A stretch of 33,652 nucleotides of DNA from an uncultured bacterium (lineage in GTDB: Bacteria > Verrucomicrobiota > Kiritimatiellia > CAIVKH01). This document shows, one piece after another, positions 8,523-16,642 of this stretch. Both the position numbers and the translations under genes were made by a program. The stretch is from NCBI GenBank assembly GCA_903906425.1, contig CAIVKH010000368.1, positions 1 through 33,652 on the forward strand, in the 5' to 3' direction. Numbering within the stretch: position 1 is the first letter of the stretch; each line of letters starts with the position of its first letter. The notes beneath the pieces are model-generated. The model ran no database searches, was not told the origin of the DNA, and saw only the letters and a program-made list of their open reading frames with translations.

Positions 8523-9718
8523 AAGAAAAATCCACCAGTTCAAAGCGCACACTTTCTTCCACGCTCGGCGATGTGAAGACGCAGTTCTTCACCTTCGCCG
8601 GCCGGAAGAATCCGTTCGTTTTCCAATCGGGCGAGAAGCTGTCGCCAGTGACGCTGGCCTACGAAACCTACGGCACGCTCTCGCCGGCGCGGGACAACGC
8701 AATCCTGCTTTTCCATGCCCTGAGCGGCAGCCAGCACGCAGCGGGGATTAACCAGCACGTTCCCGGCGTTGATGGTTTGTGGACAGAAGAAAATCATCTC
8801 GGCTGGTGGGACGACTACATCGGGCCGGGCAAGGCGCTGGACACGGACCGTTTTTTTGTCGTTTGCGCGAATTACATCGGCGGCTGCTACGGCTCGTCCG
8901 GCCCAGTCTCGATAAATCCGCGGACGAAAAAACCGTACGGCCGGAATTTCCCGACGGTGATGTTTGGCGACATCGTGAATTCGCAAATCCGGCTGCTCGA
9001 CCATCTCGGCATCGAGAAACTTCACGCGACCATCGGCACATCGCTTGGCGGCATGTGCTCAATCAATCTTGCCGTCCGCTATCCGCAGCGCGTGAAACTC
9101 GTCGTGCCGATTGCGAGCGGCATCGAGGTGGCGATCCAGCAGCGGATTTCGAACTACGAACAGATCTGCGCCATCGAAGAGGACCGCTTTTTCTCCGGCG
9201 GCCATTATTACGGCACCGGCCATCGCCCCGACCGCGGCCTCACGCTCGCGCGAATGATTTCGCACAAGACCTTCGTGTCGCTCGGGCAGATGGCGGAGCG
9301 CGCGCGCGGCCTTGTAGTGCGGCCCGAAGAAGACAAAGACAAGTGGTATTGGATGAGCCATCCGGTCGAATCCTACATGCGCAACCAAGGCCTGAAATTT
9401 GTGAAGCGGTTCGACGCGAACACGTATCTGCGCATCGTGGATGCGTGGCAGCGATTCGACCTGCTCAAGGACACCGGCAGCAAATCCTACGAAGAAATAT
9501 TCGCGAAATGCACGCAGCAGCGTTACCTCGTCTTCACGATTCAGGACGACGCCTGCTTCGCGCCCGAACAGCAAAATCAGACCTGCCGCGAACTTCGCAA
9601 GGCCGGCGTACCGCACCAGCATTTGACGGTTCACACCGACAAAGGCCACGATTCATTTCTGATCGAGCCGGAACTTTTCAGCCCGCACCTCGCGCATTTT
9701 TTGACGCACTTCGCCTGA
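8519..9718 (+). CDS. metX: Homoserine O-acetyltransferase
   Basis: Protein of 399 aa, alpha/beta-hydrolase fold. The nucleophile is S175 in GTSLGGMCS. The acid lies in the IQDDACFAPEQQ strand and the histidine in DKGHDSFL near the C-terminus, the usual MetX triad. An early FHALSGSQHAAG segment forms the oxyanion region. MetX makes O-acetylhomoserine from homoserine and acetyl-CoA, the substrate of MetY encoded immediately upstream. Its ATG overlaps the metY stop. Substrate choice between acetyl and succinyl donors cannot be settled by eye, but pairing with metY supports acetyl. Confidence 0.93.
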   Translation: MKEKSTSSKRTLSSTLGDVKTQFFTFAGRKNPFVFQSGEKLSPVTLAYETYGTLSPARDNAILLFHALSGSQHAAGINQHVPGVDGLWTEENHLGWWDDYIGPGKALDTDRFFVVCANYIGGCYGSSGPVSINPRTKKPYGRNFPTVMFGDIVNSQIRLLDHLGIEKLHATIGTSLGGMCSINLAVRYPQRVKLVVPIASGIEVAIQQRISNYEQICAIEEDRFFSGGHYYGTGHRPDRGLTLARMISHKTFVSLGQMAERARGLVVRPEEDKDKWYWMSHPVESYMRNQGLKFVKRFDANTYLRIVDAWQRFDLLKDTGSKSYEEIFAKCTQQRYLVFTIQDDACFAPEQQNQTCRELRKAGVPHQHLTVHTDKGHDSFLIEPELFSPHLAHFLTHFA

Positions 9719-9734
9719 CGCCGCTGGTTTGCTC

Positions 9735-10475
9735 ATGAGTTCTTCTGAACATTCCTGGCTGTGGAGAAACTTGCGTGTGTGCGCCGCGGCGTGCCTGCTG
9801 TGGCTGAATTTCTCGTCCGCCGCGCGCGCGTTTGAACCGACCTCGGCCTACACAACGCTTGAAATTGACGGCTTTCAGGTTCTGGTCCACCGCGAGGTTC
9901 TCGCGCACACGAACGAATTCGTCGAGGCGAAGCGCGAACTGAAAAAACAACTCGACGATCTGACCAACGCTCTGCCATCGAAATCCGTCGCGGCCCTGCG
10001 CGGCGTGCGGATCTGGCTCGAATGGCAGGCGAAGAAGAACGGCGGCGCGGAATTTCATCCGTCGCGCGACTGGCTCGTTGCGCACGACTACAACCCGGAG
10101 AAAACGCGCAACGTCGAGATCAACAACACGCGGAATTTCATTGCCTGGTCGCGTGACACGCAGCCGTGCATGGTGATTCACGAATTCGCGCACGCCTATC
10201 ATTTCATCGTCCTCGGCGACGGCTGCGCGCCCATCCGCGAGGCCTACCGGCACGCGAAGGCTGGCGGAATTTACGACGCCGTCGAATACATCCACGGCGG
10301 AAAAAAGAAGGCCTACGCCATGACCGACGAGAAGGAATATTTCGCGGAACTTTCCGAGGCCTATTTCGGCAAGAACGATTTCTTCCCGTTCACGCGCGAC
10401 GAACTCAAGAAACACGACCCGCAGGGCTACGAAGCCGTTGACCGCGCGTGGCAGTCGCCCCCGGAAACAAAATAG
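9735..10475 (+). CDS. Secreted zinc metallopeptidase-like protein (HExxH)
   Basis: Protein of 246 aa. A signal peptide is evident: a basic start, a hydrophobic stretch at residues 14-27 and a likely cut after ARA (30-32). The zinc motif HEFAH is at 149-153, and an EYFAELSEAYFG helix (201-212) supplies a probable third ligand (E205 or E208). The order HExxH then ExxE plus FFPFTRDELKKHDP resembles the anthrax lethal-factor-like (M34/ATLF) catalytic fold found in small secreted bacterial proteins; that placement is inference. It starts 17 bp after metX and may be co-transcribed, but has no obvious methionine role. A TTG at 9729 is an alternative start. Confidence 0.7.
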   Translation: MSSSEHSWLWRNLRVCAAACLLWLNFSSAARAFEPTSAYTTLEIDGFQVLVHREVLAHTNEFVEAKRELKKQLDDLTNALPSKSVAALRGVRIWLEWQAKKNGGAEFHPSRDWLVAHDYNPEKTRNVEINNTRNFIAWSRDTQPCMVIHEFAHAYHFIVLGDGCAPIREAYRHAKAGGIYDAVEYIHGGKKKAYAMTDEKEYFAELSEAYFGKNDFFPFTRDELKKHDPQGYEAVDRAWQSPPETK

Positions 10476-10497
10476 CCCGCGCGCCGCAGCGCAGAGT

Positions 10498-10544
10498 TTC
10501 CAATCATTGGAGAATTCCGTCGCGCAAACTTCCAATGATTGGAA
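10498..10544. repeat. Phased palindrome cluster 4 (two copies, 32 bp apart)
   Basis: TTCCAATCATTGGAG (10498-10512) and TTCCAATGATTGGAA (10530-10544), with GTCGCGCAAAC in the spacer. It fills the 81-bp gap between two convergent genes that otherwise shows no terminator hairpin. Confidence 0.95.
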
Positions 10545-10556
10545 ACCACGGTCGGC

Positions 10557-12206
10557 TCAGCCGATCCAGACCAGCGCGCGGTGCGGGCCGATCAGATCGA
10601 ACAGTTCGATGATGTCGCGGTTCGCCATGCGGACGCAGCCGGCGGACGACGGCCTGCCGAGCAGCTCCTCGTGAATCGTGCCGTGGAAATAGATGAAGCG
10701 TTCGTGCGTATCAATTCCGCGTCCGCGGTTCACGCCGTCTTCCAGCCCGCGCAGCCACAGCACGCGCGACAAAATAAAATCGCTGACATCGCCCGATGAT
10801 TTCCAATTCTTTTCCGGAATGATCCGGCCCGCGTGGACGCGCCCGCGGAAAACGGAACCGACGGGTTTGTCGCCGCCAATCCTCTCCGCGATTTCGTGCC
10901 ATCCCGGCGGCGTCTTGAACGAGTCCTCGATATTGCCCATGCCGCGCCGCGCGGTGGAGACGACATAGGTTTTGACCTGGCGCCCGTTTTGCCAGACGCG
11001 GGCTTCCTGTTTCTCGACATCCACCACGAGCAGAAAATCATCGTGCTGCGATCCGAATTTGTGAGCCTCGGCCGCCAGCTTTTTGTCGTCCGGCTTCGGC
11101 GTCGGCAGCGCGCGCGCGAGTCGAATCGGGATGCTCCCGGCGGCGAGCCGCGGTCCGAGTTCGAAACGCAAGCCGGTGTTGCCGGTCCAGCGCGGATTGC
11201 TGCTGATGAACGTGAGGTTCGTCCCGGCGTGCGCGTGGACAAAATTTCCGAGTGCGGCATAAAGATTCCGCAGATCGCCGCCGCCTTCGAGCCGGTGGCC
11301 GTAGGGCGGATTCGTCACGACATAAAGCGGCCCCGGCGGCGTCTCGACGGATTTGATCGCGCGTTTCGAAATCTCGATGTTCGCCAGGACGCCTGCGCGT
11401 TCCGCATTCGACTTCGCGATTTCAATCGCACCGGCGTCGCGGTCGCTCGCGAAAATCGGCGGGCATTTCGAAATAATTTTCTTGTCGGTTTCGGCCAGTA
11501 TTTTTCGCCAGAGGTCCGCATCGAAATCCGGCCAGTCCATAAAAGCAAATTTCCTGTGACGGCCCGGCACCATTTTTCGCGCGAGCATCGCAGCCTCGAT
11601 GGCGATGGTTCCTGATCCGCAGAACGGATCGAGCAGCGCTGTTTTCCGGTCCCATCCGCTGAATGCGATGGCTGCCGCGGCCAGTGTTTCGCGCAGCGAT
11701 GCCTTCGTGAGCTGCTGGCGGTAGCCGCGCTTGTGGAGCAGCTCGCCCGAGCTGTCGATGCTCAGCACGCACTCGTTCGCGACGATTCGCGCGAGAACAA
11801 GATGTCCGATTTCTTCGCCCGTGGCCGGTCGGGCGCCGATCTGGTGAGCGAGGATTTTTTCGATTCGCTCGGCAACGGCGTTTTCGTGATAGAGGCGCGA
11901 GCGGTAGCAGACCGCTTCAACGCGGACCGCGCAGCCTTGCGGCAGCAGCTTCGGCCACGGAAGCGCGGCGGTGCGTTTTTCGAGATCGGCAAAATGCCCG
12001 GCGTGAAATTCCGCGGCGCGCACGAGCACGCGCGATGCGATGCGCAGACCGAGATTTGCGCGATACAGTTCGGTCCATTCGCCGTCGAACGTGCAGCCGC
12101 CTTCCTCGATGTGCGGCTTCAATCCGAGTTCGCGCAGCTCGTCGGCCAGCCAGAATTCGAGTCCCGGCGGACAGACGGCAAAAAAATCGCCCGTATTTTT
12201 TTTCAT
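10557..12206 (-). CDS. THUMP/N6-type RNA methyltransferase fused to an L,D-transpeptidase
   Basis: One open frame of 549 aa. Residues 1 to about 368 form an RlmL/TrmN-like RNA guanine-N2 methyltransferase: FFAVCPPGLE and a THUMP-like region, SAM motif I DPFCGSGT (193-200), and catalytic NPPY (299-302). After a charged linker (369-387), residues 388-549 form a complete YkuD L,D-transpeptidase, with HGT (508-510) and SAGCVRM (521-527, nucleophile C524). The first half acts on rRNA in the cytoplasm and the second on peptidoglycan outside it, so the fusion is odd; there is no signal peptide. ATG 12206 overlaps the stop of the DUF423 gene. Alternatives are a lost stop codon or internal initiation of the second domain. 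Confidence 0.85.
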   Translation of the reverse strand: MKKNTGDFFAVCPPGLEFWLADELRELGLKPHIEEGGCTFDGEWTELYRANLGLRIASRVLVRAAEFHAGHFADLEKRTAALPWPKLLPQGCAVRVEAVCYRSRLYHENAVAERIEKILAHQIGARPATGEEIGHLVLARIVANECVLSIDSSGELLHKRGYRQQLTKASLRETLAAAAIAFSGWDRKTALLDPFCGSGTIAIEAAMLARKMVPGRHRKFAFMDWPDFDADLWRKILAETDKKIISKCPPIFASDRDAGAIEIAKSNAERAGVLANIEISKRAIKSVETPPGPLYVVTNPPYGHRLEGGGDLRNLYAALGNFVHAHAGTNLTFISSNPRWTGNTGLRFELGPRLAAGSIPIRLARALPTPKPDDKKLAAEAHKFGSQHDDFLLVVDVEKQEARVWQNGRQVKTYVVSTARRGMGNIEDSFKTPPGWHEIAERIGGDKPVGSVFRGRVHAGRIIPEKNWKSSGDVSDFILSRVLWLRGLEDGVNRGRGIDTHERFIYFHGTIHEELLGRPSSAGCVRMANRDIIELFDLIGPHRALVWIG

Positions 12207-12586
12207 GGCCGCGCCCGCAGCAGCGAAATGCCGAGCGTCAGCCAGCCCGCCATGAAACATAGTCCGCCGAGCGGCGTGACGGGACCGAGCCAGTGCCAGT
12301 GAACGGTCGCCAGCAGACAGAGCGATCCGGAGAACAAGATGATGCCCGTCGAGAAAAGGCATCCCGCCGCCGTGAGGCCGCGGGACGGAACGCGATCAAT
12401 CAGCAGCGCGAGGACCAGCAAGGCAAGGGCGTGATACATCTGATAACGCACGCCGGTATCGAAGACGGCCAGCTGCGCCGGATCGAGCCGCGATTTGAGC
12501 GCGTGCGTGCCGAAGGCGCCGAGGATCACGGCGGCGAGGCCGAGAAACGCGGCGATCGCGGCAAACCGGCGGGCGGCGCGGCTCAT
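12203..12586 (-). CDS. DUF423 family small membrane protein
   Basis: Protein of 127 aa with four likely membrane helices. It carries the DUF423 (YgdD-like) signature: GAFGTHALKSRL near the first helix (23-34), then a VRYQMYHALALLVLALL segment and a GSLCLLA helix. The function of the family is unknown; it resides in the inner membrane. It is the middle gene of a tight operon: its start overlaps the epimerase stop (ATGA at 12583-12586) and its stop overlaps the start of the methyltransferase-transpeptidase fusion (12203-12206). Confidence 0.88.
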   Translation of the reverse strand: MSRAARRFAAIAAFLGLAAVILGAFGTHALKSRLDPAQLAVFDTGVRYQMYHALALLVLALLIDRVPSRGLTAAGCLFSTGIILFSGSLCLLATVHWHWLGPVTPLGGLCFMAGWLTLGISLLRARP

Positions 12587-13485
12587 ATCGCGCCTGCGAG
12601 AAGATGCCGCAGCGCCTGCTCAAGGTCGGCATAATCGAACTTGAAACCGTTTTGGATGAGCCTGGCCGGCTGGCAGCGCTGGCTCGCGAGGATCGCCTCC
12701 TCCGCCATGTGGCCCGGCAGCATTTTCAAAACGAATGCGGGAACCGGAAACAGGGCCGGCCGGTCCAGAACCTTCGCGAGCGTCTTCGTGAAAACCCGGT
12801 TCGTCACCGGGTCGGGCGAAACAAAATTAACCGGGCCATGGAGGTTTTCTTTTTCGATGGCGAATTGCAGCGCGGGCACGAGATCGGTTATGCAAATCCA
12901 GCTCTGATATTGCCGCCCGCTGCCGAGCGTTCCGCCGAGGCCGCGCCTGAAAGATTTTAGCATTGCTGCAAGGATGCCGCCCTTGGGACTGAGCACGGCA
13001 CCCAGGCGCGCGCGGACTACGCGGATGCCGGCGTTCGCCGCCGTCGCGGTGGCCGCCTCCCATTCCTGCGTGAGCGAGGCGAGCCAGCCTGTGCCGGCGG
13101 GCGAAGTTTCCTGAAGCCACTCGTCGCCGCGCGAGCCGTAGAATCCGGTGCCGGAGGCGCAGAGCAAGACCTTCGGCTTGCTGCTGAGGCCGGCGAGCGT
13201 CTGCACGAGAAACTCCGTCGAGCCGACGCGGCTGGTGTAAATTTGCTCGCGCTTCGCCTTCGTCCAAAGCCCCGCGATGGATTCGCCGCCGAGATGGACG
13301 ACGGCATCGAGCTTCTCAAGTTTTGCGCGCTCGATTTTCGCGGAGACCGGATCCCAAAGGATGTCGCCGCGTTCGCGGTCCGGATTGCTCCGGACGAGGC
13401 GGACGACGAAATGGCCCGCGCCGGTGAGTTGCGGCACCAGCGCCGAGCCGATCAAACCTGTCGAACCTGAAACCAGAATTTTCAT
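12583..13485 (-). CDS. TIGR01777 family NAD-dependent epimerase (YfcH-like)
   Basis: Protein of 300 aa, extended SDR fold. The N-terminal MKILVSGSTGLIGSAL is the nucleotide-binding GxxGxxG. VHLGGESI, the GFYGSRGD loop and a C-terminal DUF1731-like stretch (LPGHMAEEAILASQRCQPARLIQNGF) are hallmarks of TIGR01777 proteins, whose substrate is unknown. ATG 13485 is chosen because the Rossmann strand begins at residue 2; the longer frame to 13755 overlaps the divergent tsaC gene. First gene of the three-gene operon, with a 47-bp divergent promoter region shared with tsaC. Confidence 0.9.
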   Translation of the reverse strand: MKILVSGSTGLIGSALVPQLTGAGHFVVRLVRSNPDRERGDILWDPVSAKIERAKLEKLDAVVHLGGESIAGLWTKAKREQIYTSRVGSTEFLVQTLAGLSSKPKVLLCASGTGFYGSRGDEWLQETSPAGTGWLASLTQEWEAATATAANAGIRVVRARLGAVLSPKGGILAAMLKSFRRGLGGTLGSGRQYQSWICITDLVPALQFAIEKENLHGPVNFVSPDPVTNRVFTKTLAKVLDRPALFPVPAFVLKMLPGHMAEEAILASQRCQPARLIQNGFKFDYADLEQALRHLLAGAI

Positions 13486-13532
13486 TGTGTGCGTGAAAGT
13501 GTTTGCCGATAAGAGCGCCGGTACTTTGCGTG

Positions 13533-14546
13533 ATGATGAAACGAAGTCAAGAGACGGTTGCCGCAGGTTTGAAAACGGTGCTGACCCGCTCGCCGAAGCG
13601 GGCGGCGGAGTTTTTGCGTCGCGGGGAAGTCGTCGCGTTTCCGACGGAAACGGTTTATGGCCTCGGCGCGCCAGTGTTTGATGAACCGGCGATCCGGAAA
13701 ATTTTCGAGGCGAAGGGCCGCCCGGCGGACAATCCGCTGATCGCGCACATTTCAAACATCCGGCAACTGAATTTGCTGGCCCGCCGCGTCACGCCGGCGG
13801 CGCAAAAATTCATCGCGAAATTTTTTCCCGGTCCGCTGACGGTGATTTTGCCGAAGGCTCCGGCGGTGCCCGACATCGCAACCGCCGGGCTGGACACCGT
13901 CGGCATCCGCATGCCGTCGGATCCGCAGGCGCGCGAATTTTTGCGGGCGTGCGGAACACCGGTGGTGGCGCCGTCCGCGAACCGCTCCGGGAAGCCCAGC
14001 CCGACAACGTGGGAGGCGGTGCGCGAAGATCTGGACGGTCGCATCGCGTGCATTTTGCGGGGCGGCGCGACGGAGGTCGGCCTCGAATCAACGGTGGTGG
14101 ATTGCACGGGCCGCGTGCCGCTGGTGCTTCGCGCCGGCGCGGTCACGCTGGAGCAGCTCCGCACTGTCGTGCCGTCCACGCGGCTTTTTCGCCCACGGAA
14201 AAACGCGCTGGCGCGAAGTCCCGGCATGAAACATCGGCACTACGCCCCACGCGCGCGCGTCGTGATTGTGGATTCGCTGTCCGGCGCGGTTCGCTCCGAA
14301 AATGCCGGCTTCATCGGCCTGCGCACGCCGAAGCCGGCGACCGGCTTCGGCCAGGCGATGTTGTGCCAGAATGTGGTGGAATACGCGCGGAGGCTTTTTC
14401 ATTTTTTCCGGCAGTGCGACGCGGCGGGCGTGGCGACGATTTATTGCGAGTCGGTGGCAGAATCGGGACTTGGCGTCGCTCTGATGGACCGTCTTCGGCG
14501 CGCGTCTGAAATGCAGCCGTCGCCGGGCCGTCGCCGGTCTGCGTGA
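13533..14546 (+). CDS. L-threonylcarbamoyladenylate synthase (Sua5/YrdC family)
   Basis: Protein of 337 aa making threonylcarbamoyl-AMP from threonine, bicarbonate and ATP for the t6A37 modification of ANN-decoding tRNAs. The YrdC core shows GEVVAFPTETVYGLGAPV (31-48), KGRPADNPLIAH (61-72), GPLTVIL and the PSANRSGKPSPT loop. A C-terminal Sua5 domain follows after the linker SPGMKHRHYAPRA, so this is the long Sua5 type rather than short TsaC. The start is uncertain between adjacent ATGs 13533 and 13536; neither has a strong ribosome site. Confidence 0.93.
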   Translation: MMKRSQETVAAGLKTVLTRSPKRAAEFLRRGEVVAFPTETVYGLGAPVFDEPAIRKIFEAKGRPADNPLIAHISNIRQLNLLARRVTPAAQKFIAKFFPGPLTVILPKAPAVPDIATAGLDTVGIRMPSDPQAREFLRACGTPVVAPSANRSGKPSPTTWEAVREDLDGRIACILRGGATEVGLESTVVDCTGRVPLVLRAGAVTLEQLRTVVPSTRLFRPRKNALARSPGMKHRHYAPRARVVIVDSLSGAVRSENAGFIGLRTPKPATGFGQAMLCQNVVEYARRLFHFFRQCDAAGVATIYCESVAESGLGVALMDRLRRASEMQPSPGRRRSA

Positions 14547-14548
14547 GT

Positions 14549-14659
14549 TTCCAATCATTGGAAATTACCGCCACGGTCTATTCCAGCCATTGGAACTTTG
14601 CGTCTCGGAGTTCTCCAATGATTGGAAAAGGCGGGTGCGCAAAGTTCCAATGATTGGAA
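14549..14659. repeat. Phased palindrome cluster 5 (four copies, exact 32-bp period)
   Basis: Four copies at 14549-14563, 14581-14595 (TTCCAGCCATTGGAA, degenerate), 14613-14627 (first base C) and 14645-14659. Centres at 14556, 14588, 14620 and 14652 give an exact 32-bp period. It lies between convergent tsaC/sua5 and glnB, directly before a bidirectional terminator. The 17-bp spacers differ, although two contain TTTGCG or its complement. Confidence 0.95.
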
Positions 14660-14667
14660 AAAGGAAA

Positions 14668-14689
14668 CGCCCCGGCAAGGGCCGGGGCG
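14668..14689. terminator. Bidirectional intrinsic terminator between sua5 and glnB
   Basis: Perfect stem CGCCCCGGC / GCCGGGGCG with loop AAGG. T-rich tracts follow on both strands (CTTTCATTTTT on plus, TTTCCTTTTT on minus), so it can stop transcription from sua5 and from glnB. Confidence 0.85.
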
Positions 14690-14716
14690 CTTTCATTTTT
14701 GAACTGACGATCTTCT

Positions 14717-15058
14717 TCAGCCGATGGCGACGGAACCGGTTTCGCCGGTCCGCACGCGGAGCACCTCCTTCAGGTCGAGGATGAAGATCTTGCCGTCGCC
14801 GATGGCGCCGGTGCGGGCGCCTTCGGTGATGGCGTCAATCGTGGGCTTGACGAATTCCTCGTTGACGGCGATTTCGAGTTTCACCTTCTTGAGGAGGCTG
14901 CCGACTTCTTTGTGGCCGCGATAGACGCCGGCAATTCCCTTCTGCCGGCCGCGGCCCATGACGCTGGTGACGGTGACGAGATGAATTTCCCTTTTCTCGA
15001 GCAGGTCGAGGACCAGGTCGAGTCGGTCGGGTTGAATGACTGCAATTATGTATTTCAT
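14717..15058 (-). CDS. glnB: P-II family nitrogen regulatory protein
   Basis: Protein of 113 aa, the PII signal transducer that binds ATP/ADP and 2-oxoglutarate and controls AmtB and nitrogen enzymes. MKYIIAVIQPDRL opens the ferredoxin-like fold; the T-loop runs RGRQKGIAGVYRGHKEVGSLLKK, and ITEGARTGAIGDGKIF is the C-terminal PII signature. Q39, K40 and Y46-R47 are kept, but residue 51, the uridylylated tyrosine in E. coli GlnB, is glutamate here, and 50 is Lys instead of Glu. Control by uridylylation at Tyr51 is therefore impossible. It lies 32 bp downstream of amtB, the classic amtB-glnK arrangement, so glnK would be an equally good name. Confidence 0.94.
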   Translation of the reverse strand: MKYIIAVIQPDRLDLVLDLLEKREIHLVTVTSVMGRGRQKGIAGVYRGHKEVGSLLKKVKLEIAVNEEFVKPTIDAITEGARTGAIGDGKIFILDLKEVLRVRTGETGSVAIG

Positions 15059-15090
15059 GTTATGTTCCTCGTGTGGGTTTGTTTTGCGGC

Positions 15091-16485
15091 CTATTCAAGC
15101 AGCGTGTAGGCGGCTTCCTTGTGCTGGGTGAGGTCGAGGCCGACCCGCTCTTCCAGTTCGGTGACGCGCAGGCCCATGACCTTGTCGAGCACCTTGAACA
15201 GGATGTAGCTGACGACGAAGGAGTAGATCGCCGTGACGAGCGCCGCCTTGAGCTGAATGATGAATTGGCCGGGGTTGCCGAAGAGCAGCCCGTCGCCGCC
15301 GCCGGCGTTGACGGCCTTGGTGGCCCAGATGCCGGTGGCGATGGCGCCCCAGAATCCGCCGACGCCGTGGACGCCGAACGCATCGAGGCTGTCGTCGTAG
15401 CCGAACTTGGCTTTGACGAAGGTGACCATGATGAAGCAGATCACGGATGCGCCGATGCCAATCCAGACGGCGCCGACAGGCGTGACATAGCCGCAGGCCG
15501 GCGTGATGGCGACGAGTCCGGCAACCGCGCCGGTGATCATGCCGAGGGTGGTCGGCTTGCCGTGATAGAACCAGTCGCAGGCAGACCAGGTCAGTCCGGC
15601 GAGGGCGGTCGCGATGTGCGTGGTGACAAATGCATTCGCGGCGATGCCGTTCGCGCCGAGTGCGCTGCCGGCGTTGAAGCCGAACCAGCCGAACCACAAC
15701 ATGCCTGCGCCGAGAATGGCCAGCGGCAGATTATGCGGCGGCGACATGCTGCCGACGCGCTTGCCCATCACGAGGGCCGCAGCCAGCGCCGCAACACCCG
15801 CGTTGATGTGAACGACAGTGCCGCCGGCGAAGTCGAGCGCGCCCCAGTTGCGGACGAAGCCGCCCATACCCCAGACCCAGTGCGCCACGGGCGAATAGAC
15901 CAGCGTTGACCACAAGATCATGAAGACGCAGAACGCGGAGAATTTCATGCGCTCGGCAAATGCGCCGATGATCAGTGCGGGCGTGATGATCGCGAACTTG
16001 AGCTGGAAGGACATGAACGCCAGATGCGGGATCGTTGCGGCATAATCCACATTCGGATCAGCGCCGACTCCTTTTAGGAACGCCCACGACAGATTCCCCA
16101 CGATGTGGTGCCAGTCCGGCCCGAACGCCATGCTGTAGCCGAAGAGGAACCATTGCAGCGTGACCAGGCACATGGCCATGAAGCATTGCATCAGGATGGA
16201 CAGGATGTTCTTTTTGCGGACGAGGCCGCCATAGAACAGCGCCAGTCCCGGCGTCATCAGCAACACGAGTCCGGCGGCGGCCAGAAGCCACGCCGTATCG
16301 CCTGTGTCGATCTTGGCCGGCGCGGTTGCCGCCGCGGCCACGGCATTGGTTCCCGCAGTCGCGACTGTCGCCGCTACGTTCGTTGCCGCCGCCGCCGCGT
16401 CTTGTGCCCAGGCACCGACCAACGGGGCCAGTGCCAACCCTGCACCGAGCAGCAGGGCTTTGCTTGTCATACTTCTTCTTTTCAC
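15091..16485 (-). CDS. amtB: Ammonium transporter
   Basis: Protein of 464 aa in the inner membrane conducting ammonium. After a signal peptide (cleavage near AWA-QD, residues 26-28) and an Ala/Thr-rich linker come 11 membrane helices. The pore twin histidines are H226 (VVHINAG) and H373 (FGVHGVGG); the aromatic gate and DxxD-like regions are in place. The start is GTG 16485, supported by GGAGG 8 nt upstream; an ATG lies five codons later. Upstream is a sigma-54 promoter, and glnB follows, so expression should rise under nitrogen limitation and PII should gate transport. Confidence 0.95.
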   Translation of the reverse strand: MKRRSMTSKALLLGAGLALAPLVGAWAQDAAAAATNVAATVATAGTNAVAAAATAPAKIDTGDTAWLLAAAGLVLLMTPGLALFYGGLVRKKNILSILMQCFMAMCLVTLQWFLFGYSMAFGPDWHHIVGNLSWAFLKGVGADPNVDYAATIPHLAFMSFQLKFAIITPALIIGAFAERMKFSAFCVFMILWSTLVYSPVAHWVWGMGGFVRNWGALDFAGGTVVHINAGVAALAAALVMGKRVGSMSPPHNLPLAILGAGMLWFGWFGFNAGSALGANGIAANAFVTTHIATALAGLTWSACDWFYHGKPTTLGMITGAVAGLVAITPACGYVTPVGAVWIGIGASVICFIMVTFVKAKFGYDDSLDAFGVHGVGGFWGAIATGIWATKAVNAGGGDGLLFGNPGQFIIQLKAALVTAIYSFVVSYILFKVLDKVMGLRVTELEERVGLDLTQHKEAAYTLLE

Positions 16486-16528
16486 TTCAATTTCCTCCGA
16501 AAGGTTTATTTAACTTGGCTGACAAGTT

Positions 16529-16544
16529 AGCACACTCCGTGCCA
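16529..16544 (-). promoter_or_regulatory. Sigma-54 promoter of amtB-glnB
   Basis: On the minus strand the sequence reads TGGCACGGAGTGTGCT. It matches the -24/-12 consensus TGGCACG-N4-TTGCW with one mismatch and keeps the invariant GG and GC. The start site would lie near 16519, leaving a leader of about 34 nt with the GGAGG site. Confidence 0.75.
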
Positions 16545-16584
16545 GTTGCAGGGTGTAACCAGCCTTGTGCGACCGCAACATATT

Positions 16585-16604
16585 TATGTATAGTTACTTA
16601 CATA
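16585..16604. promoter_or_regulatory. Inverted repeat upstream of the sigma-54 promoter
   Basis: TATGTA-N8-TACATA lies in an AT-rich tract about 45 bp upstream of the -24 element, where an activator could bind. It does not match the enterobacterial NtrC consensus, so the binding protein is unknown. Confidence 0.35.
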
Positions 16605-16642
16605 TAGTTTATGATGACTTCATAAATGGATCTATCAACACG

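Noticed and set aside
14549..14659. CRISPR array interpretation of the four-copy palindrome cluster
   Set aside because: The repeated part is only 15 bp and self-complementary, the spacers are 17 bp, copies are few and scattered over the window, and no cas gene is present.
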